Source: Acidimicrobiales bacterium (GTDB taxonomy: Bacteria > Actinomycetota > Acidimicrobiia > Acidimicrobiales > Aldehydirespiratoraceae). From it: a stretch of DNA of 64,000 bases. Both the position numbers and the translations under genes were made by a program. This document shows positions 34,646-42,765 of this stretch, in pieces. How positions within the stretch are numbered: position 1 is the first letter of the stretch; each line of letters starts with the position of its first letter. The notes under the pieces were generated by a model. That model worked only from the letters and a program-made list of their open reading frames with translations. It was not told where the DNA came from and did no database searches. The stretch covers positions 4,358,263 to 4,422,262 of the forward strand of contig JAWPML010000001.1 in assembly GCA_033344915.1 (NCBI GenBank). The letters are read 5' to 3'.

Positions 34646-36970
34646 TCAGCAGTGGCGGATCTCGTGGAGTTCGCCGTCGATGATCTCGTGGAGCGCGATG
34701 TCCGCCGGGTCCGCACCGGCGAACACGGTCGGGTCGCCGAGGGCGAAGACGCGGTGCGGCACCTCGTGGTGCAGGGTCGTGGAGGTGCCCGCCAGCACGT
34801 CGCCGACCGTGAGGGCGAGCGGAATGAAGACCGTGCGGTTGCTGACGACCTCGCCGAAGACGTAGCCGATCGCCCCGTCCTCCTCCGGAATCGCGGTCGG
34901 TTGATCCATGACCCAGCAGAGTCCGTTCCGGCCGACCATGAGATCGCTAACGTCGGTCGCGATGCGGTCGTGCAGGCCGGCCCGCCCGTAGAGGTTGCCG
35001 TCCGTGCCGGCGCCGAAGAGAGCGAGGATCTCGTCGGTCACCTCGTCGCGGGCCGCGGGGAACGGATCGGGGATCGTGATCCTGAACGGATGCAGCACCT
35101 CGCGGAAGCGGTCGACCTCGGGGCCGTGGAGGTCGTGCCCGTCGACCGGCCACGGCAGTTCGATGTCGAGCAGGGCCGCGATCGTCGGGACGATGTCGAT
35201 CGTCTCCACCGCGTGGTCGAACGACGATCCGTCGGTCTGGCCGACCCGCTTCACGAAGATCGGGACGCCCGCGATGCCGCCTCCCGCGCCGCCCACCGAG
35301 CGGGCCTGCTCGCCGGGCACGAAGCCGATGCCGTGGTCGGCGGTGACGATCACAATGCTGTTCTCGAACGCCCCGGTCTCGACGAGCCGGTCGAGATACT
35401 CACCGATCAGCGCGTCGGTGTACTGGAGCTGGAGGAGGTGGCGCTGCAGCCCGGCCTCGGCGATCTGCGGATCGTTGTCCCATCGGTTGAAGTACCCGGG
35501 AAGTCGGACGTCGTCATAGATCTGGCCGTTCGGATGGAGCCGCCAGGGCACGTGGGGGAGCAGGGCGTGGATCACGCTGAGGCGCGGTGTGCCGGTCGGG
35601 CCGAGCGTGGTCAGGTCGCGCCGGAAGTCGGCGACGCGCGTGTCGGTGTCGACGAGGCTGTCGAGGAACTCGCGGTTGGCGGCGGCGATCGCCTCGGCAT
35701 CCACCTCGCCGCCGCCGACGGCCGGTTCGCCCAGCGTCACGTCCAGCGCGGCGGTCGTCGTCGTGTCGTCCGGTGCGGTCGTGGACGTCGTGGTGGCTGT
35801 CGGGTCGGCGGTTGAGTCGGGCGTGCGGTCGGGCGCCAGATCGCTGCCGAAGTCGCCCCACGTGGCGCCGATCTCGGGAAGGCCGAGGTCGAGCCCGTCG
35901 GGCGCAACGAGGTGCCCGAAGACGATCCGGCTGTCGCGCAGCAGCTGGCCGAAGGAGCCGGATTCGTCGTCGGCCGCCGGCTGGGTCGTCGTCGTGGTGG
36001 TCGGACGCGTCGTCGTGGTCGTGGTGTCGGTCTCGTCGGCGGCCAGGAGCGCGACGATCTCGGCGGGGGGCTCACCGTTGCAGATCGAATCGGGGCACAG
36101 ATCGACCAGCGGGTCCGACTCGGACGCGTCGTAAATGCTGCCGAGAAGGGTGAAGAGGTTCTCGGGATAGGTCGAGAAGACGGGCGCCGGATTGCTCTCG
36201 TAGCGGCCGGTGAGGATCGCAGGAACCGCTCGCTCGGTCGTGAAGCCCACGGTGGTTGCGTTGGTGAACAGGTCGGCGGTGTCGGCGAGGCGGGCGAGGT
36301 TCGGGAAGCGGGCCCGATCGACGGCGCCGGTCCCGTCGAGAATCGACGCGATCGGCAGCTCGTCCAGGATCAGCACATGGACGTCGGGGAAGCGATCGGC
36401 GAGACGCTCGGCCGTCGACAGAGGGGTGGCCTCCGTCGAGTCGGTGTCGTCCGTGAGTTCCCCGGCGTCGAACAGCTCGTCGAGTTCCACCGCGTCGACG
36501 TCGGCCGCGAACACGAGATCGCTCGTCGGCGAGAGGAAGAGGAAGGACGCCACGAAGAGAGCAGGCGCGATGGCGAGCACGGACGTGGCGCTGCGGACCG
36601 CGGGCTGGATCCGGTACGCGTGCACCAGACCGACCGCACCGCCGAGGGCGAGCAGCGTGGGAACGGGCCACGGGCCGGGCACCAGATCCACGACCTGGAT
36701 GAGGAAGACGAACGCGAGCGCGCCCATGACGATCAGGTGGATCCGCCTCCCGGCCGTGGTGCCGATCGCCGCGGCGCCGGCGACGACGCCGGCCAGCACG
36801 AGTGATGGTCCGAGGGCGACGACGAGCGCGAACCACACGATCTCGGCGGGCGAGCTGCCGTGGGCGGTGAAGAAGGTCGGGTTGTCGCCGAGCAGGCTCA
36901 GCAGCGGCTGCGTGATCGCCAGCGCCGTCGCCGCGAGCAGGTGAAGAAGTCTCCATTGCAGCCCCGGCAT
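34646..36970 (-). CDS. Membrane-anchored sulfatase-fold (alkaline-phosphatase superfamily) protein
   Basis: This 774-residue protein has about five N-terminal transmembrane helices (residues 7-150) followed by an extracytoplasmic sulfatase-fold domain: metal Asp in VHVLILDELP, FPNLARLADTADLFTNATT with nearby Thr candidates for the nucleophile, HALLPHVPW, and the Asp/His metal pair in TADHGIGF. The architecture recalls lipoteichoic-acid synthase or phosphoethanolamine transferase enzymes. Two Thr-rich low-complexity inserts (TTTTTTRPTTTTTT and a similar stretch about 50 residues later) interrupt the fold, which is odd. A reaction on cell-envelope phosphate or sulfate esters is likely but not provable. 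Confidence 0.75.
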   Translation of the reverse strand: MPGLQWRLLHLLAATALAITQPLLSLLGDNPTFFTAHGSSPAEIVWFALVVALGPSLVLAGVVAGAAAIGTTAGRRIHLIVMGALAFVFLIQVVDLVPGPWPVPTLLALGGAVGLVHAYRIQPAVRSATSVLAIAPALFVASFLFLSPTSDLVFAADVDAVELDELFDAGELTDDTDSTEATPLSTAERLADRFPDVHVLILDELPIASILDGTGAVDRARFPNLARLADTADLFTNATTVGFTTERAVPAILTGRYESNPAPVFSTYPENLFTLLGSIYDASESDPLVDLCPDSICNGEPPAEIVALLAADETDTTTTTTRPTTTTTTQPAADDESGSFGQLLRDSRIVFGHLVAPDGLDLGLPEIGATWGDFGSDLAPDRTPDSTADPTATTTSTTAPDDTTTTAALDVTLGEPAVGGGEVDAEAIAAANREFLDSLVDTDTRVADFRRDLTTLGPTGTPRLSVIHALLPHVPWRLHPNGQIYDDVRLPGYFNRWDNDPQIAEAGLQRHLLQLQYTDALIGEYLDRLVETGAFENSIVIVTADHGIGFVPGEQARSVGGAGGGIAGVPIFVKRVGQTDGSSFDHAVETIDIVPTIAALLDIELPWPVDGHDLHGPEVDRFREVLHPFRITIPDPFPAARDEVTDEILALFGAGTDGNLYGRAGLHDRIATDVSDLMVGRNGLCWVMDQPTAIPEEDGAIGYVFGEVVSNRTVFIPLALTVGDVLAGTSTTLHHEVPHRVFALGDPTVFAGADPADIALHEIIDGELHEIRHC

Positions 36971-37024
36971 CGCCGGAGTCTGTCACGAGTCGCATCGGCG
37001 GGGCACCTGCGTCAGGATGCCGGG

Positions 37025-37480
37025 ATGACGGAATGGGACGCCGAGAGACTCACGCAGGGCAACTGGGACACGATCCCGTTCCTGAAACGCACGGGCGTGG
37101 TGGTGGACCACGCAGAGCGGGGGTTCGTGCGGCTGCGGATGCCGTTCGAGCCGAACGTCAACCATGTCGGGATGATGTACGCGGGCGCGCTCTTCACCCT
37201 CGCCGAGGTGCCGGGCGGCACGATCTTCATCACCACCTTCGACCCCAAGCGCTACTACCCGATCGTGAAGGACCTGAAGATCCGGTTCCGGCGACCGGCC
37301 ACGACGGACATCACCGTCGAGGTCCGCATCAGCGACGAGGAGGCACAGCGGGTGATGGACGAGGCCGACGCCAACGGCAAGGCCGACTACTCGTGGGAGT
37401 GCGAGCTGAAGGACGCCACCGGCGAGGTCGTCGCCATCACCCAGAACGAGTATCAGCTGCGGGCCCACGACCTGGGCTGA
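37025..37480 (+). CDS. Thioesterase-like hot-dog protein (YiiD C-terminal domain type)
   Basis: This 151-residue protein has a hot-dog fold pattern: GVVVDHAERGFVRLRMPF, NHVGMMYAGALFTLAEVPGG, and KDLKIRFRRPATTDI. It matches the putative thioesterase domain at the C-terminus of YiiD and related actinobacterial proteins. The Asn/His-containing NHVG loop is the expected active region. It starts at an ATG near the end of the opposite-strand sulfatase-like gene. Its 3' end overlaps the convergent guanine deaminase by 44 bp. Confidence 0.78.
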   Translation: MTEWDAERLTQGNWDTIPFLKRTGVVVDHAERGFVRLRMPFEPNVNHVGMMYAGALFTLAEVPGGTIFITTFDPKRYYPIVKDLKIRFRRPATTDITVEVRISDEEAQRVMDEADANGKADYSWECELKDATGEVVAITQNEYQLRAHDLG

Positions 37481-38729
37481 CGGCGACGCCGTCGACCCAC
37501 ACGTCGGTGATCGCGTCGGCGCCCCGCCGCACGATCTTCTCGAACACGCGGGCGTCGTCGTCCACCTCGGGCCAGACGCCGACCGCGTCGAGATCGATCG
37601 CCACGGCGTCGAAGTGGCGCCCCGGTTCGAGGACACCGGCGGGGATCCCGAGCAGCTCCGCCCCGCCCGCGGTCGCCATCCAGAACGCCCGGACGATGTC
37701 GATCGGGTCGCCGAGGTGACGGCTGCTCGTGACGGCGTGGGCGCACTGGGCGACGAGGGACGCCTCGGCGCCGCCGGCGATGTCGGTGCCGAGCCCCACG
37801 CGGAGACCCGCGTCGATCGCGGCCCGGGCGGGGAAGACGCGCTGCGAGAAGTAGGCGTTGCTCAACGGACAGTGGGCGACACCGGCGCCCCGGCCGATCA
37901 GTCGGGCGCGATCGTCGTCGGTGAGATGCGTTGCGTGGGCGAGCACCGTGTGGTCGGCGATCAAACCGAAGCGATCGAGTGCGGCGGCGTCCGTCATGCC
38001 GTGACGATCGAGCACGTAGGCGTGCTCCCAGTCGCTCTCGGAGCAGTGGGTCTGGATGCGGGTGGCCGTGGTCGCGGCGAGCTCGCCGAGGCCTTCCAGC
38101 GCGGCGTCGGTGCACGCGGGGATGAAGCGGGGCGTGACGATCGGCTCGACGAGGCCGGACCGCCCGCCCAGCCTTCGGATCGCCTCGATCGAGCGGGCAC
38201 TCGCCGCCACGGCCTCGGTGGCGGTGGCGTCGCGATACCACTCGGGCGTGCCCTCCGGGTGGTCCATCGCGACCCGGCCGACGAAGGCGCGTTGGCCGTG
38301 TCGGTGACACGCTTCGGCCAACGCCGTGGTGGCCGGCTCGTGGATACTGGCGTGGTACACGGCGGTGGTCGTGCCGAGCCCGAGGAGCGTGGGCACCATC
38401 GACTCCCAGACCTGCTCGGCGAAGGCCGGGTCGGCGCAACGGGCCTCGAGCGGGAAGGTGTGGTCGAACAGCCATTCCTCGAGGGGTCGGTCGAGGGCGG
38501 TGCCGAGTTGGGGCCACTGGGGCGCGTGGATGTGGGTGTCGATCAGGCCGGGGAGGAGCACGCTCGTGGCCGGCAGCTCGACGTCTTCCGTGTCGTCCTC
38601 GGTGGCGGGCCGGATCGACTCGATACGGCCCGCCGCGTCGACGGCGATCACCTGGTCGCGTCGAACCGTGTGCGTGTCCGGGTGCGGCGTCTGGTGGATC
38701 GTCGCCCGGACCGTGAACGCCCCGCTCAT
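37437..38729 (-). CDS. guaD: Guanine deaminase
   Basis: This 430-residue amidohydrolase converts guanine to xanthine plus ammonia. The signature PGLIDTHIHAPQWPQLGTAL and DRPLEEWLFDHTFPLEA, the second metal His in IQTHCSES, and the late GTDIAGG metal Asp all match bacterial guanine deaminases (EC 3.5.4.3). The ATG of MSGAFTVR overlaps the methyltransferase stop by 4 bp, so those two genes form one operon. It belongs to the purine-breakdown region that continues to 55.5 kb. It overlaps the thioesterase gene by 44 bp at the 3' side. Confidence 0.88.
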   Translation of the reverse strand: MSGAFTVRATIHQTPHPDTHTVRRDQVIAVDAAGRIESIRPATEDDTEDVELPATSVLLPGLIDTHIHAPQWPQLGTALDRPLEEWLFDHTFPLEARCADPAFAEQVWESMVPTLLGLGTTTAVYHASIHEPATTALAEACHRHGQRAFVGRVAMDHPEGTPEWYRDATATEAVAASARSIEAIRRLGGRSGLVEPIVTPRFIPACTDAALEGLGELAATTATRIQTHCSESDWEHAYVLDRHGMTDAAALDRFGLIADHTVLAHATHLTDDDRARLIGRGAGVAHCPLSNAYFSQRVFPARAAIDAGLRVGLGTDIAGGAEASLVAQCAHAVTSSRHLGDPIDIVRAFWMATAGGAELLGIPAGVLEPGRHFDAVAIDLDAVGVWPEVDDDARVFEKIVRRGADAITDVWVDGVAVSPGRGPAADTRSG

Positions 38730-39520
38730 GCGACGGCGACGATCTCGACGTGGGGGCAGAGGAAGAAGCCGTCGGGCCGGGTGGCCCAGTCCCGCCACGC
38801 GGCGGCGATCTCGTCGAGCTCGGGGCGCGTCGCCAGCCCGTCGCGCACGGCGATGTCGCCATAGCTCGACTGGAGGACGCGGTCGGCCCACACGCCGGAC
38901 CACCACCCGCGGCTGTCGGGGTCGGCGAACTCCCAGGTGGACGAGCTGACGGTGATGTCGGTGAAGCCCGCCTGCTGCGCCCACCCGAGCAGATGACGAC
39001 CGGCGTTGGCATCGTGATCCAGATCCGCGGTCATGCGCTGGTACAGGTCCATCCAGCGGTCCATGCCCTCGTTCGCCGGCGCCCACGTCATCGCGCCGTA
39101 GTCGGCGTCGCGGGCGGCGACGATCCCACCCGGGGTCGTGACCCGACGCATCTCGCGCAGTGCCTCGATCGGCCGGTCGAGATGCTGGAGCACCTGGTGG
39201 GCATGGACGAGATCGAAGCCGTCGTCGGGGTAGTCGAGCGCGTACACGTCGCCGAGCGCGAACGACGCCGCCTCGCCGTGGTCCCGCGCGGCCTCGGCCA
39301 CGATCGTGTCCGACGCGTCGATCCCGATCACCTCGCCCGGCGCGACACGGCCGGCGATCTCGGCCGTGAGGTTGCCGGGGCCGCAGCCGACATCGAGCAC
39401 CCGCATGCCCGGCTGGAGACGGGCGGCCACGTACGCCGCCGAGTTCGCGATCGTGCGGCTCTTGTGCGAGCGCAGCACCGACGCATGGTGGCCGTGGACG
39501 TACTCGGGCTCCGCCGTCAT
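38726..39520 (-). CDS. Class I SAM-dependent methyltransferase
   Basis: This 264-residue UbiE-like methyltransferase has the SAM loop VLDVGCGPGNLTAEIAG (about residues 42-58), the acidic VIGIDAS, and the post-motif LVHAHQVLQHLDRP. Its stop codon overlaps the guanine deaminase start. The acceptor is unknown; clustering with purine genes could mean methylation of a purine or of a regulator, but this is speculation. The frame is open far upstream, yet the Met followed by TAEPEYVHGHH fits the family start. Confidence 0.85.
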   Translation of the reverse strand: MTAEPEYVHGHHASVLRSHKSRTIANSAAYVAARLQPGMRVLDVGCGPGNLTAEIAGRVAPGEVIGIDASDTIVAEAARDHGEAASFALGDVYALDYPDDGFDLVHAHQVLQHLDRPIEALREMRRVTTPGGIVAARDADYGAMTWAPANEGMDRWMDLYQRMTADLDHDANAGRHLLGWAQQAGFTDITVSSSTWEFADPDSRGWWSGVWADRVLQSSYGDIAVRDGLATRPELDEIAAAWRDWATRPDGFFLCPHVEIVAVA

Positions 39521-39575
39521 CGTCGGGACCCTAGTGCGTCCCCCTACTTCTCGAACTGGGGGAACGGGGTGGGGG

Positions 39576-40940
39576 TCAGATCGGCTGGAAGCGTCGGCTG
39601 GCGACGCGGTGGGCGGCGAGGTTGCCGCCGAGGTCGGGGGACACGAGGTGTCCGTCGCGCACGACGGCGCGGCCGTGGACGATCGTGTCGCGCGCGGCGG
39701 TCGGGCCACAGCGCAGCCAGCCTTCGATCGGATCGTCGAGCACGCCGGCGAACACGGGGCCGCTGAGGTCCCAGATGGCGACGTCGCCGACCGCGCCGAC
39801 CGAGAGTTCGCCGATCTCGCCCGTGCGGCCGAGGCAGCCGGCACCACCGCGGGTGGCGACCTCGAGGGCGATGCGGGCGGTCATCGCGTCGGCACCGGAC
39901 ACGAGCTTGCCCTGGAGCATCGAGAGTCGGGCCTCCTGCCACAGCGATGCCGAGTCGGCCGACGAGGAGCCGTCGCAGCCGAGGCCGACGGGACAGCCGG
40001 CGTGGCGCAGGTCGATCACCGGGGCGATGCCGGACGACAGGATCATGTTGGAGCTCGGGCAGTGGGCGATGCCGACGCCGGCCGCACCGAGCCGGGCGAC
40101 CTCGTCGGGATCCGGGCGGACCACGTGGGCGCCCCAGCTGCGATCGCTCATCCAGCCGACGTCCTCGTAGAGATCGACGGGGCGCATCCCGAAGGTCGCC
40201 AACGCGAACTCGTCGTCCTCGGCGTTCTCGGCGAGGTGGGTGTGGAGGCGGACGTCGAGCCGCTCGGCCAGCTCGGCGGTGCGCCGCATCAGGTCCGGGG
40301 TGACGGAGAACGGCGAACACGGCGCGAGCGCGATCCGCACCATGGCCCCGTGGGCCGGGTCGTGCCAGCGGGACACGTGGCGCTCGGACTCGGCGAGGAT
40401 GTCGTCCTCGTCGCGGACTGCGTCGTCGGGCGGGAGGCCACCGTCCTTCTCCGACAGCGACATCGACCCGTAGGTCGGATGGAAGCGCAGGCCGAGATCG
40501 ACGGCCGCCTCGATTTCGGCGCCGAGGAGATCGCCGGCTCGCGGCGGGTGGAGGTAGTGGTGATCGCTGGAGGTCGTGCAGCCCGAGAGCGCGAGCTCGG
40601 CGAGCCCCACCCACGCCGCCAGGTACTCGGACTCCTCGTCGATGGCCGCGGTCCACAGCGGGTAGAGCGACTGGAGCCAGCCGAAGAGCGGCGCCGCGGT
40701 CATGGGCGTGTAGGCCCGGGTCAGGTTCTGGAAGAGGTGGTGGTGGGTGTTGACGAGCCCCGGGGTGACGAGGCAGCCCTCGGCGGAGATGCGTTCGGTG
40801 GCCGACGGCGGTGCATCGTCCGGTCCGCCCACCCCGGACACGAGGCCGTCCGTGATCGCGACCCAGCCGCCGTCGAACTCGCGGCGGGTTGCGTCGACCG
40901 TCGCGACGGTCCAGGCGTCGTGGATGAGGAGGTCAGCCAT
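39576..40940 (-). CDS. 8-oxoguanine deaminase (amidohydrolase)
   Basis: This 454-residue enzyme matches 8-oxoguanine deaminases (EC 3.5.4.32): VNTHHHLFQNLTRAYTP, the segment SGCTTSSDHHYLHP, the metal His in HTHLAEN, and GCDGSSSADSASLWQEAR. It converts 8-oxoguanine to urate, so it would give the same intermediate as xanthine hydroxylation. It overlaps the upstream regulator by 8 bp, forming a regulator-deaminase operon. Hydroxyatrazine- or ammeline-type deaminases are close relatives, but the DHHYLHP signature favours 8-oxoguanine. Confidence 0.85.
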   Translation of the reverse strand: MADLLIHDAWTVATVDATRREFDGGWVAITDGLVSGVGGPDDAPPSATERISAEGCLVTPGLVNTHHHLFQNLTRAYTPMTAAPLFGWLQSLYPLWTAAIDEESEYLAAWVGLAELALSGCTTSSDHHYLHPPRAGDLLGAEIEAAVDLGLRFHPTYGSMSLSEKDGGLPPDDAVRDEDDILAESERHVSRWHDPAHGAMVRIALAPCSPFSVTPDLMRRTAELAERLDVRLHTHLAENAEDDEFALATFGMRPVDLYEDVGWMSDRSWGAHVVRPDPDEVARLGAAGVGIAHCPSSNMILSSGIAPVIDLRHAGCPVGLGCDGSSSADSASLWQEARLSMLQGKLVSGADAMTARIALEVATRGGAGCLGRTGEIGELSVGAVGDVAIWDLSGPVFAGVLDDPIEGWLRCGPTAARDTIVHGRAVVRDGHLVSPDLGGNLAAHRVASRRFQPI

Positions 40941-41430
40941 CCGTGTCCGCCTCGATCGCGTTCAGATAGTTGTAGATCGTGATGCGGGACACACCCATGA
41001 TCCGGGCGATGTCGTCCACCGCGCCGCGCAGCAGGAACGCGCCGCGCTCCTCGAGCATGCGCACGACTCGCTGCTTCTGATCGCGGTCCCATTCGGACGC
41101 CACCGTGCCGATCTCGCGCTCGGCCATGCGCAGGATGTCGTCGAGCGCATCGCGCAGGGTCGGGACCGGGATCTCCTCGGCCGTGGCCGCCACCCGCAGC
41201 TGGACCGAGGTCGCCCCGTTGGACATCGCGGCTCGGATCATCTCGGCGATCGCGTCGGCCATGGCGTCGACATCGCCTGCGGCGGACGAGGCGAACGGAC
41301 CGAGCTCGACGTCGATCTCGTGAGCTGCGAACGCGTCGACCGCGGCGGTCACGTGGGCGCCGGGGGAGCCTTCGACGAACGGCTCAACGAGGAACTCTGC
41401 AGCGATGTCGCCCGGGTCCGTCGCGGCCAT
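40933..41430 (-). CDS. Regulator: thiamine-binding (YkoF/MTH1187-like) domain + HTH_22 DNA-binding domain
   Basis: This 165-residue protein has two parts. Residues about 12-80 (FLVEPFVEGSPGAHVTAA, then VELGPFASSAAGD and SVQLRV) resemble the thiamine/hydroxymethylpyrimidine-binding domain family (PF01910). Residues 118-163 (VRMLEERGAFLLRGAVDDIA and MGVSRITIYNYLNAI) match the HTH_22 (DauR/YheO-like) domain. It is therefore a one-component sensor. It is divergent from the purine operon and overlaps the 8-oxoguanine deaminase gene, so it most likely controls both in response to a small nitrogen heterocycle. The ligand is inferred; the combination is uncommon. Confidence 0.75.
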   Translation of the reverse strand: MAATDPGDIAAEFLVEPFVEGSPGAHVTAAVDAFAAHEIDVELGPFASSAAGDVDAMADAIAEMIRAAMSNGATSVQLRVAATAEEIPVPTLRDALDDILRMAEREIGTVASEWDRDQKQRVVRMLEERGAFLLRGAVDDIARIMGVSRITIYNYLNAIEADTDG

Positions 41431-41464
41431 GGATGCGAGCGTACCCCACGACCCCAGCGACTTG

Positions 41465-41475
41465 TACATTTTGTA
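41465..41475. promoter_or_regulatory. AT-rich palindrome in the purine divergent promoter
   Basis: TACA-TTT-TGTA is a perfect-armed 11-bp palindrome inside an AT-rich stretch (CTTGTACATTTTGTAAAG, 41461-41478) that stands out from the GC-rich surroundings. It lies between the regulator start (41430) and the M20 start (41500) and is the best operator candidate for the HTH_22 regulator. Confidence 0.5.
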
Positions 41476-41499
41476 AAGGCCGTCTGGTACCGTCGTGTG

Positions 41500-42765
41500 A
41501 TGCCCGCGCCCACCGCCGACCTCCGCGTCGACATCGACCGCCTCGTCGGTCGCCTGGCCGCGCTCGCGGAGATCGGCGCGATCGAGGGCACCGAGGGCTG
41601 CGCCCGGCTCGCCCTCACCGACGAGGACAAGGCCGGCCGCGACCTCGTCGTCACCTGGATGCGCGACCTGGGCCTCGATGTCGCGGTCGACGGCATCGGC
41701 AACGTGGTCGCCACCATGGCCGGCGCAACCGACGGCCCTCCCGTGATGTGCGGCTCCCACATCGACACGGTGCGCACGGGAGGCCGCTACGACGGCAACC
41801 TCGGCGTGCTCGCCGGGCTGGAGGTGATCGAGACCGTGCAGGCCGCCGGGATCACGCCTCAGCGCCCCCTCGCCGTCGCGTTCTTCACCGACGAGGAAGG
41901 CGCCCGCTTCCCGCCGGACATGCTCGGCAGCCTCGTCTACGTCGGCGGGATGCCGCTCGAGGAGGCACTCGACATCGAAGGCATCGACGGCGCGCAGGTC
42001 GGGGCCGAGCTCGAGCGGATCGGCTACGCCGGCGCCGCGCCGCTGCCGGGTCGCGCGCCGCATGCGTTCGTGGAGCTGCACGTGGAGCAGGGTCCGGTGC
42101 TCGAGGCCGAGGGCATCACCATCGGCGCGGTCGAGAGCGTGCAGGGCATCAGCTGGCAGGAGCTGACCATCACCGGCCAGTCGAACCATGCGGGCACCAC
42201 CCCGATCGCGTTGCGTCGCGACCCCGGGCTCGTCGCCGCCCGCGTCGTCGCCTTCGCCCGCGAACTCGCCGACCGTTTCGGGCATCCCCAGGTGGCCACC
42301 GTGGGTGCCCTCGACTTCGCGCCCAACCTCGTGAACGTGGTGCCGGCGTCGGCCACGCTCACCGTCGATCTGCGCAACACCGACGAGGGCGTTCTCCAGA
42401 AGGCCGAGGCCGAACTGGCCGCGTTCGTCGCCGAGGCCGCGGCGGCGGAGCACTGCACCGTGGAGACCCGCACGCTCGCCCGCTTCGGGCCGGTCATCTT
42501 CGAGCCGACCGTCGTGGACCTGGTGGCGCGGGCGGCGTCGTCGCTCGGTCACACCGTTCGTCGCATGCCGTCGGGCGCAGGGCACGACGCCCAGATGCTC
42601 GCCCGCGTGTGCCCGACCGCGATGATCTTCACGCCGAGCAAGGACGGGCTGAGTCACAACCCCGCCGAGTACACCAGCCCCGCGGACCTCGAGGCGGGCG
42701 CGGACGTCCTCCTCCATGTGATGCTCTCGCTCGCGAGCGCCGACGAAGGGAACGCCGATGGCTGA
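41500..42765 (+). CDS. M20-family Zn-dependent amidohydrolase (N-carbamoyl-amino acid/allantoate type)
   Basis: This 421-residue enzyme is of the N-carbamoyl-L-amino-acid hydrolase/allantoate amidohydrolase group: metal ligands in GSHIDTVRTGGRYDG (H87, D98), the catalytic Glu in TDEEGARF (near 132-133), EQGPVLEAEG, SNHAGTTPIALRRD, and the closing GHDAQMLA and SHNPAEYT. It removes carbamoyl groups from ureido acids. It opens the nine-gene operon and overlaps ygfK by 8 bp. Its counterpart in gut purine clusters may be the YgeY peptidase, though the sequence type differs. The exact ureido substrate is unknown. Confidence 0.85.
   Translation: MPAPTADLRVDIDRLVGRLAALAEIGAIEGTEGCARLALTDEDKAGRDLVVTWMRDLGLDVAVDGIGNVVATMAGATDGPPVMCGSHIDTVRTGGRYDGNLGVLAGLEVIETVQAAGITPQRPLAVAFFTDEEGARFPPDMLGSLVYVGGMPLEEALDIEGIDGAQVGAELERIGYAGAAPLPGRAPHAFVELHVEQGPVLEAEGITIGAVESVQGISWQELTITGQSNHAGTTPIALRRDPGLVAARVVAFARELADRFGHPQVATVGALDFAPNLVNVVPASATLTVDLRNTDEGVLQKAEAELAAFVAEAAAAEHCTVETRTLARFGPVIFEPTVVDLVARAASSLGHTVRRMPSGAGHDAQMLARVCPTAMIFTPSKDGLSHNPAEYTSPADLEAGADVLLHVMLSLASADEGNADG

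Noticed and set aside
39565-39580. GGGGTCAG string near a stop codon as a second copy of the 11.2-kb hairpin
   Set aside because: No matching opposite arm; the same holds for the string near 56601.
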